Origin: Perkinsus chesapeaki
Lineage: Eukaryota > Perkinsozoa > Perkinsida > Perkinsidae
Direction: 5' to 3'
NCBI GenBank assembly: GCA_013115145.1
Contig: JAAPAO010000598.1
Location: 1-21,345, forward strand
DNA length: 21,345 bases
The translations under genes and the position numbers were made by a program. Below are positions 1-8,900 of the stretch, in pieces. The notes under the pieces are model-generated. The model did not search any database, was not told the origin of the DNA, and saw only the letters and a list, made by a program, of their open reading frames with translations. Within the stretch, counting starts at the first letter, position 1. Every line of letters begins with the position of its first letter.

Positions 1-263
1 GTGAAGGCATAAAGATAATATATAAATGTAATGAGGAAGTGAAGGCATAAAGATAATATATAAATGTAATGAGGAAGTGAAGGCATAAAGATAATATATA
101 AATGTAATGAGGAAGTGGAGGCATAAAGATAATATATAAATGTAATGAGGAAGTGAAGGCATAAAGATAATATATAAATGTAATGAGGAAGTGAAGGCAT
201 AAAGATAATATATAAATGTAATGAGGAAGTGAAGGCATAAAGATAATATATAAATGTAATGAG
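1..263. repeat. 38-bp tandem repeat (minisatellite), about 6.9 copies
   Basis: Units begin at 1, 39, 77, 115, 153, 191 and 229; the last is 35 bp long and ends at 263. Copies are identical except for one A-to-G change at 118. The array continues to the left edge, so its full length is unknown. The unit is AT-rich and contains the string AATATATAAATG. Read on the minus strand, none of the three frames of the unit contains a stop codon, although 38 is not a multiple of 3. The array lies just downstream, in the sense of transcription, of the last recognised exon of the WW/B-box gene, so it is in an intron, a 3' exon or the 3' UTR of that gene. Confidence 0.97.
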
Positions 264-2777
264 TCATGGAGTAATATACGGATCGTACTAGTAGCAAGCT
301 TCTTAAGCTCCTTTAGTTTCTTAGAGTCGTTGGCCAGTACAGAATCAGCCAGACCTGTCTCCTTCAATAACTGATCAAGATCACAACACTCGACCTCAAT
401 GGTATGAAAGGAGTAGTTACGAGGTCCCAGTCGTCAGCCAATCTGGTCTCCTGCGGTCGATGTAGGGACTCTCCCGTCTCGAAGTTATGGAAGTATTTAG
501 AGCCTGCGATGACTTCAAGTGACGATTAAGCCGATTGCATTGCTCACCACGGCGGTCAAAGAATGCATGCCATTTGATACCAAGAAGTGTATGCGGTGGA
601 GCTGTCCTTGACAGTGACTCTAGCAGCTCCTTCCGAGGATCCAGTTCACCCTTGGCCAGAACCCTGCCTCCAGGGCCCGTACCTGAAGTTCCAATATCCG
701 ACAGTGAGGCGTCTTCACTGATCACCATGTGATGCCTGAGCCTTTGTCAATTGGGACTGCAAGGAGTGGCCAACACTTCGCCTCTTTGTCTCTGTTCCCT
801 CCTCTTGTTCGATATACGCATAGTCTCGAGTGTAGTCTATTTTAACGGGCTTTAAGTCGAGGAACCTGATAACTTTCCCCACCACCACAAGCCCGGAAGT
901 ACAGCGCCCCACCTGGGCAGCGTTTTCACGTGTTTGCCTGTGTAACATTCATGACAGTATGAACCAAAGGTGTAGGTGCACTGGAGCTTTGCTGGTAGAG
1001 TCCGACAAAGGCAGCACGGTATAAGATGATTCGGCACGTGAAGCTTCCGGTTGCCCTGCACACCAGTAACATGTGCCAAAGTCTATTGCTTACCTTCATG
1101 TGAAGCTTCTCGAAGCAAGTTTCACAAAGGCAATCTCGGCACTTCGGACAGTAGCAGCTGGCTACTATACCGCACTCGACACAGTACACTTGACCTGACA
1201 CCATACTTGACATTTTTCAAGATTGAGGTACTCACCGGCCTCGTTGGGGCCTATGGTGGCGCTGGGGTCCTCTTGCTCGAGGACCTCCTGGGAGATCTGG
1301 AACCTGAATAAATAACAGGTCACTAGCGGTGGGTGCTCCGCCGCGGTGACCTGTTCCTCTCGTTATCGATGATCTCCAAACAGTACTTCACCTCCTGGGT
1401 GTCAAGCTCAGTTTCAAGACGGTACTGCAGGGAGAAGGCCTTGATGAACACCTTAATGGTTCGGACCTGCTCGATGGCCTAGAAAGGGTTTGAGGATATC
1501 GGGCATACCATGAAGGGCTCCGCAACAACATCGACTTTGAGTATCTCAGCAATTTCTCGAACATACCGGGGAGACACTATAGGCTCCTGCGTGAGGATAT
1601 TGGAGTTGCACTCGGCCTCATAGGACTGATCAAGGCCACAAAGCTCTGCGGTTCAAAGTGGAGGAGGTACCCAAAGCATCCGGTTGATCCTGAGTTTGAT
1701 GTGCTCCTCCTTGCTGACATGTCGGCAGTGGTCCAGCAGCTGAGCGAAGTAATCGTAGAAGGGGTGCTTCCAGGTTGACTCGGAGGTCTCTTCATTAACG
1801 TAACATATTATACCTGACACGGACATATGGATAGGTACCAGCAAATCTAAAGCCTACTTCCAACCCCGATGACAGAAGTCCATGGCGGGGGCAGCTCCTG
1901 GTCCGCGAAGCTCTCAATGACCCAGGTGTATTCCTCGTCGATTTGGGGATCAGCCTGTACATGGAGACTTGGTGGAAGGTTGTGCATCTGACCTACTTGG
2001 AGGTATGAGAACCACTCGTGAAGTGTCGGTATGGCCCCAGAGCACCGGAGCATTGGCACCACGTTATTGCTGGTCCTCTCCACAGCCTTCTGCGTGGTAG
2101 GGTCAGCTATACCGAAGAGGAAAAGTGGATCGCAGTCCAGAAACTCAAGGGCTGCCTGAGGCAATGGGGGCCTTGGAAACGCTTGGAAGAGTATAGATCG
2201 TTTACCTCGCCGAGTGCCTGCGTATCTTCCAGCGCGGTCATGACTTCTATCCAAAGCGTATCAACATCATCTGTCCAGTCCATAAGAACTGACTCTAAGT
2301 CTTGAAAGCAAACCTACCACCAACTTTACTAGCAGGCAGGCGGAGGCGGAGGCACAAGGCTTACTCTGAACTCAGGTCCCAGCTGCCCCTCTCTAGAGCA
2401 GAAGAATATCTCACTGGTCTCAGCGCTAGGGTCCACCCCACTGGCGTCCTCCCCTTCCCGGTTGACCTAAACAAATCCTATAGGTACTCAGGGGTAGCCG
2501 GCGTCGACGCCTACTCTGATGCTGGCCTTGTAGCCAGCGGGAATGATACCCATATGAAGCTCATCGGGAGCCCCATCGGGATCTGGGGGGTACTGGAATC
2601 GGTAGGCTGTTGGGACCTGAGGACCAACTCTGGCTGACCAACTCGGAGACCTTTCTTGCCTACCTCGGCATTGACAGTGACAGGATATCCAAAAGACAGG
2701 ATCCTGTGTATTCGAGGCTGGGCCTTAGGCCGCACTATAGGGTACTCAACCTCTTGATAGTCGTTATTTGGCGGCAT
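1..2777 (-). CDS. WW / B-box-like zinc finger / WW-like protein, multi-exon, 3' end outside window
   Basis: The function is not assigned; the domains suggest a protein-protein interaction scaffold. The start is ATG at 2777. Exons that join in frame are 2777-2664, 2616-2515, 2466-2365, 2292-2206, 2155-1858, 1813-1671, 1625-1509, 1466-1351, 1303-1236, 1194-1094, 1055-913, 865-726, 682-548, 503-421 and 370 onward. Introns are 38-50 nt apart from one of about 72. A WW domain is assembled across an intron: PPPW (Trp near residue 227), then YVNEETSESTW (Trp near 249) and HP. It resembles the CEP164-type WW. Next comes a Cys/His-rich block, residues about 387-460, with C-x2-C, CPKCRDCLCETC and H residues, followed by a second cluster (CCLC, CHEC), like paired B-boxes. 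A C-terminal WW-like motif (WHAFFDRRG joined to SKYFHNFETGES) and a Lys-rich helix follow. The end is not visible. Several acceptors have alternatives, so residue numbers are approximate. Confidence 0.8.
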
Positions 2778-2943
2778 TAACCATAACTACCCTACTAGAG
2801 CCATAAAGGGACGAAAACACAAAGTGAGGGTAGGAGGAGGAGAAGCCTTCGTTGGACAGTAGAGGGTGCATCATGCAACATGTTAATAGAGACACTTTAT
2901 ACTTCACAATCAAACAATACATATCAACATCCCCGTATACCCG
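2778..2943. other. short intergenic spacer between the NEK stop and the WW/B-box start
   Basis: This 166-bp gap must hold the 3' end of the kinase transcript and the promoter of the next minus-strand gene. I see a purine-rich stretch (GAGGGTAGGAGGAGGAGAAG, plus strand) and no clear TATA element or coding potential. Confidence 0.6.
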
Positions 2944-5274
2944 TCAATATCGACGGTGCTGAGGAGGGTACGGTGATCGCCCACCACCGCCGCCCTCTGA
3001 CATGACTGATGAACGAACATCATAACAGGACCGAGGGAAGTCATCGGCCCGGCCATTGGGAGCTGGAGACTGCTGGAGCTTCTTCCGAGCCAAGGCGCCC
3101 ATCTTCATTGGGGACGCCAAAATACCACCGGCGTTCATGGGAGCACCGCCTCCCCGGTGAGCTCCTACATTAGGCCCACGGTTCTCGACATCGACCGACC
3201 GAGAGACACCATGTGGATATTTCCGATAATTAGGTTGGCTCCAGACCGGCGGCAGTCCGTGGTGATGCTGATGGCTTCCCTTGTGGGCTGGAGAGGAGTC
3301 TGGTACTTGGCTGGGATGCGGCTGTCCTCTTTGATTTGATGGCAATAGTACTCCTTGAACCACCAATTGTTGGCCTCCTCTAGGGTGAGCCATAGGTACA
3401 GGAACTCCCTGGACCACTGGTGACCTTGGTGACTGATGCCTCGGTATATGAGCAGGTGATGCAGATGTTCCGACTCTTCTCCTTTTGCCCACCACTTGCC
3501 TCTGCTGAGTGGGGCTGCAGTAGGGCACCCCTCTCCCTGGGGACCCTTCACGAGCATACCGCACATCTCGATGGCAAGATGCAACTGACCGTGGCGAGTC
3601 ATCCGGCGCAACTCGACCAACTGGAGATCTTCGATCATCCAAGACTGGCGAGCGTGGTTGCTGTACGTTCTGCCTCGTCATGCCTGCGGCAGGGGACCTC
3701 TGTTCACTGAATTCTGAGTAGTTCGGGACAGGTGACGGCGGCGGTGGACATCCTCGCGGCAAGGCTCTTGGGTCCTCCATTTGGCTGTATCGCTGTGGAC
3801 CTTTAGGTGAGTGGTTCGACCTAGGCATCGGCACAGGGCTCGGACAGCATCTCGGGGATCTAGATGAGCATCCTCTGTACCAGGATCTTGGGCTGCCGTC
3901 CTGAGCACACAATGTTGATTGGATATCCTAGCCAGTGCGCACCTCTTCCTCCTCCTCTTCCAGCATCCTGCGTATCTCCCCTTGAACTATCCCTCGCCCG
4001 ACAATCTCTGCTGCAGTTGGTCTTCTCGTCCAGTCCCTGTTAAGGCAATCTCTAAGTAGCTGCCTCAACTCCGGTGAGTAATGCTTCGGCAGTTCAGGCG
4101 TTGGCCCTTTGGTTATTTTATCAACTAATGCTTTGATATTAGTTGCATCAAAGGGCACCTTTAAACAACACATCTCATACAGTATACACCCGAGGGCCCA
4201 GATGTCCGATGCCCAGTTGTAGGGTCTCTCTTCGCATATCTCTGGGCTGAGGTAATAAGGCGTCCCTATAGTGGTCTCGGCAAATGCCAGAGTAGAGTCA
4301 AGTATCTAAGCGTACTTTATACTGTAGATGCAGAATCACCTCAGGCAGCAAGTGCGGAGATATTCAACTTTTCGAACAAGTGGATTATCATGAATTACTG
4401 ACCGACCTTGGAAATGCCAAAGTCACCCAGTCGAAGTCTATCGGTCCTGGTCAGGAAGAGGTTCTGTGTCTTTAGGTCTCTATGAAGGATATGCTTCTCG
4501 TGCATATATCTGATGGCAGCAGCAGCATCTCCATCCCCTCACGAGAGCGGCGGCTACTTCAAGGCCAGGGCCGCCTGACTGAACCATCGCAATATCTGTG
4601 GCTCCGTGAACCCTTTGCCGAAATCTCGTGCCTTCCTTATTCGAGCGGATAGATCTCCTGAGTGGGAATAGCCACTGGTTGAGTAACCGATTCACAATGA
4701 GGTGGTGGTAGGACAAGATAGCTCCGGTGAATGTTATCACTGTCGCTGGGCCACAATCTATAGCCTCCCAATGCCTACGAAAAGTCGAAAACCCAAATAC
4801 TCGAAAATGAAACACTCTCCCTGTAAAAGTCGAAACTGCTCATGCAGAACTAGTGGCAGTTTGCACAACAGAGTAATATGCGCTGCTGCTGTAACGCTCG
4901 TGTCCAAGTGGGCAATCGACTCACCACCCTCTGCGTAGTCCATGATGATACACAAACCATTAGACTCCTCAAAAAATGAATCACGATAGCAGACCACGTA
5001 GGGATGCTTTAACGAGGAAAGGACCTATAGACAGGCAGGCAACTTCAGCAAAGTGATACGGTCGCCAGTTGTTGCTGTTGTTGCTTTTCGCTTGTTAGAG
5101 CTGGTGAGTTACTTTAACTTCGTTCCTCGCTTCCTTTTGTTGTTTTTTATTCATTCGTCTGATATCAATCGTCTTCATAATATATTCTCGGCCATCTCTG
5201 CCTCTCACTAACCATGCCTTGCCGAAGGACCCTTCCCCTATTTTACGAATACGAGAGTATCCTCTAGACGCCAT
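2944..5274 (-). CDS. NIMA-related (NEK family) Ser/Thr protein kinase with Ser-Pro-rich tail
   Basis: This gene phosphorylates Ser/Thr; NEK relatives act in mitosis, centrosomes and cilia. Six exons join without frame conflict: 5274-5113, 5024-4925, 4657-4558, 4509-4407, 4305-3943 and 3900-2944, giving 594 residues. The kinase domain (about 8-260) is complete: GEGSFG loop at 13-18, catalytic-site Lys34 (YIMK), MDYAEGGDL hinge, HRDLKTQN at 130-137, DFG at 150-152, and IGTPYYLSPE closing the activation segment. HRDLKTQN and TPYYLSPE are NEK hallmarks. An acidic EEEEE run precedes the tail. The tail is a single 957-nt exon with no recognisable fold: rich in Pro, Ser, Arg and Gly, with more than 15 Ser-Pro dipeptides, so it is probably disordered and a target of proline-directed kinases. 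Introns are 42-101 nt except one of 267 nt. I chose ATG 5274 over an upstream ATG at 5337 because homology begins there. The polyglobin stop lies 157 bp upstream. Confidence 0.93.
4658..4924 (-). other. unusually long intron of the NEK kinase gene (267 nt)
   Basis: It is bounded by GTGAGT and an ACTCAG acceptor and interrupts the codon for the second Gly of EGGDL in the kinase hinge. Most other introns here are 38-102 nt. It contains further AG acceptors and small open frames that match nothing I recognise, so alternative exons cannot be excluded. Confidence 0.8.
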
Positions 5275-5430
5275 TAAACCAGTAGCAACGATGACTTCTA
5301 CTATCATCACCGATATATTCACAAACTCAACTGCCAACCTTATTTATGAACATCGTAATTAAGAACACCGTGTTGGGAATGCTATGGTAGGCCAGCTGGA
5401 GCGGCGGAGTGCCTAATAGTCAGCCTCGGG

Positions 5431-5960
5431 TTAGTCTATCGATTTTATGTAGCCTGTCTTGGCGTAGTGACCATGTAAGACCATAGGGCGTATCGACTCG
5501 AGCCTGACAACTGCCTCGTCTATAGCTTCCTCCCCTATGCCGAGATCCCTGACAGAGCACTTCACGCACCGGAGACATACACTGCGCGTTTGCTACCTGA
5601 AGGATCTCCCCACTTGCTGCATAAAACAGTCAAAGTGATAGTCAGTGACGGCCAGTACAGAGTGCAAGCTCTCGAGGTTCCTTCCCTTGTACTCTGTCGG
5701 GCCTGAACAACAACACTTAGCCATACCACAGTGTCCTCTGCGATATTGATATACCCCCGAGGACCATGGTGATATAGGCAGATTGAGCTTGCTTTATGAA
5801 CTTAAGCTTGGATCCCTCGAAGAAGCCATTGATCCGCTTGTCTCTTTCAATACATTCGTACCTAACAACTATCCACCACGGTCGACTATCGGCAGTCGTC
5901 TACAAGCGTGTTATGAAGCTCTCAAGGCCCTCGTGGCCGCCCAACTTCTCAAATAGCTTT
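5431..5960 (-). other. globin domain 8 (B type), C-terminal
   Basis: It starts KLFEKLGGHEGLESF. B10 Tyr is in TRLYECI, CD1 is Phe (INGFF), and E11 is Gln (KQAQSAYI). The turn LGGPTEYKGRNL is split by a 52-nt intron. Proximal His is in LESLHSV, then VTDYHFDCF. A helix DLGIGEEAIDEAVVRLES ends the domain and the protein stops at 5431. The splice after HFDCFMQQ is uncertain. Confidence 0.85.
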
Positions 5961-8900
5961 TGCTTGCCCTCCTTATCGTACTCCTTCTGAGCCACTTCCA
6001 TCCGAACCATGCATCCAGTGGTAATGTCCGATCTGGTCCTATTCACAACCTGTAATTGATCTTTACGGCAAGCAAGTCTAAAGCCATTTACCAGGAACAC
6101 GTCGTCCAGCGTTATGCTGTCAACACCTATCTCCTTTGAAGCCTCCACTAGGCTCTCACAGACCGCATCGAAATGGTAGTTAGTGATATTCATAAGATAA
6201 TGGGCTGGCCTCAACTGCCGAGGATCATATTGAACTGGTCCACCAAAAGCACCACTAAGATACTGATACCTGAATAACATCACACGGGACGCACCGAGCA
6301 CACCTAGTACATTTTCATCCGTATCTGCTTCTGCTTAGCTTTGCCTTTTTCAAAGAAATATCTGACTCTCGTATCGGCCTTGGCTCTGTCATACCTGCAA
6401 GTGTGCTGCTGCTGCAGCGTGGTACAGACTGCCGCGGCATTACATATCCTCCACCAGAGCTTCCAGAGATTGGTCACCACCGAGCCGATCAACTAGAGTC
6501 TTATCGTCATCCTTACCCTTCATTTCTGCAACGGACAATACGTCACTCGACAACACAATAACCCACCCAAATGGAACTCATCCTCTTTGACGCCGAGCAC
6601 TCCCTGCCTAATCTGCTCTAATGAGACATATACTTCATCCACCAACTCCGGGGAGACGCCTGAAGTATCTTTTATCGATGTGAAATGCATGCTCAAACCT
6701 CTACCTGTATCAATTAAAGCCTTGTGGAAGTTGGTTAGGAAAGCATCGAAGTGATAATCGTTGACCCCTGAGCACCAATAACTCTACCATCAGACTCTGC
6801 CAAATGCTCTATCACCAAGATGCTCGTGTATTTGAAACAGTCCTTTCCCTTCATACGTCTGAGGGCCCCCGAGGAGCCCCAGGATGTACCTCCCTATGTT
6901 CTGCTTAACTCTATCGAACTGTGGTATAGCAAAAAAGCTTTTAATCCGAGGATCGGTCGCCGCCTGGTCCACAACTTCATTAACAAGCTTCGTGATGCCC
7001 TCTTCCTTTCCCAACCTGCTTCTATTAATATAACACTTTCAACTACACTAGACTCTACTTACCCAATGAACAGGTGCTCCTTGCCGGCATCGATACGTTC
7101 TTTCGCTAGCTGCATTCGAACTGTACATCCAATAGTAACATCTGTACGAACTGGCTGCAAGGCTTTCATAACCTCCCGAGCAAATCCTAAAACATAGAGA
7201 TATGTGCAAGCTAATTCATACCGACTTTTCCCCACTTCTATCAATTCCCATATCCACGATTAGCACTCCCAGCATGATTCCCAACATCGCATCGAAATGT
7301 CTATCATTGACATTCAGGCCATAATGCGCTGGCCGCAGCTCCTTCGCATCGTACTTCGACGGTCCACCTAAATGAGTCGATTCTCCGCTACCTCCACTTG
7401 CTTCATTCACCTATTAACAATGCAATATACTGTGTCATCCTGTCTTTAATAGTAGTTATCCTAGCCTTGTTCTTCTCAAGCAGACTTCGCAATCTCGGAT
7501 CCTCTATCGCCTTATCATATGCCTTGCTCACGAATGTCGATAGGACTTGCCCCCCACCAAGACGATCGAATCTGACCATGACTGCACGACCAAAGCATCA
7601 CGACAACTTACAGGGATTTCTCTCTCGAGGCCGCTTGAGTAGCCCTGGCATCATGCTTTCTGAAATCGGGATTAACAACATTGCTTCGCTCCGTCTCCAA
7701 CAACACGGCACCTGAAATGCCACCCGTCTCAGCTGAGCTCGAAAATATCTTTGCCAACCATGAACTGGAAACGCCGCGGAAGTTCACTGAAGACTGCTGG
7801 GATTTATTCAAACGTCATATTTAGCCAAGCACATGTAAAGCGGCGAAAGCATGCTAATATTAACGAGTGCTTTTGCATACGCTCATCTTCCAGTTTGGAA
7901 ACTACCTTAATGAAAAATGAGATTCAGTCGGCGGAGCGAAGCGTATCCTTCTTACATTCATCTGTAGTAGATTCATCTAAGCCCCTTTGAAGTAGAGCCT
8001 TTCTACATAGTTCCAGGAAGGCATCAAAATGATAATCAGATACTTGAAGAACAGCATGAACTCGTTCTAATGGTCTGCCAATATACTCCACCGGTGACCC
8101 CAACAACTGTGCAATATATTCACCTAAATGATGCTTCCTCCTCCTCCTCATCATCATTCACTTGGCTTCAATGGCTACTACTCACCTTGGCTCGCCTTTA
8201 TAGTGTCCAACTTGCTGCCGGAAAAGAACAGCTTTATCCGAGGATCCTCTTGAATGAGTTGATAAAGGTCATCAACGAACCCCTCAATACCGTCATCTCC
8301 CCCTAGCTGCTCAAAGAGCCCATCAGTACCTTATCACAACAGCAGTCACTTTGCCACTAAATCCTCCTCCCCCTTTATCCACTGACCCGAAGCCTGTGCC
8401 TTTTGCATAGCTATCTCATATCGAACCGTACATCCTTTGGTAATATCAGATCTAACCTTACCAACTACTTCTAAAAAGTCCTTAGAGGCTTCCTCATCCA
8501 GTTCTAACACTCCACAGGCAGCCTACACATATACAACAAGTGAATGAAATATATACAAGCGATGGGATAATAGGGATCATGCCGTATATTCAATAAGGCG
8601 TCATCATCATCATTGATGAAGCTAAACTCGGAAACGCGCATATGCTCCTAGGAGAGGAAAACTCCCGCAGTGCCCCCCCCAAATATGCCCAGCAGATGCA
8701 ATCCAGAAACTCTACACGGATCTCAGATCTCCTCCTCGTTATTAAAGAAGTCGAGGCCTATCGCGTGAATCACTGAATCGTGTAATGCTCATAGTCTTTT
8801 ATACTCGTTACCATTTTTTGCATACAAAGGCCACTCACGCACCAACACAGAACTATCTTCTCGGACTGCATCGAACAACTAATATGTCGATTCGGTTTTT

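Noticed and set aside
1-263. CRISPR array
   Set aside because: The repeats are directly contiguous without unique spacers, in a eukaryotic context.
1467-1508. Ultra-short introns of 23-30 nt
   Set aside because: At each place first read that way (for example 1508-1479, 1670-1646 and 10554-10532) another donor or the next AG gives an intron of 42-45 nt with the frame preserved, matching the other introns.
3165-3638. 157-codon minus-strand ORF
   Set aside because: It overlaps the kinase tail exon in another frame and lacks any recognisable feature.
6820-7197. 125-codon plus-strand ORF over the globin region
   Set aside because: It is antisense to globin domains 5 and 6 and shows no protein-like motif; the minus strand explains the sequence.
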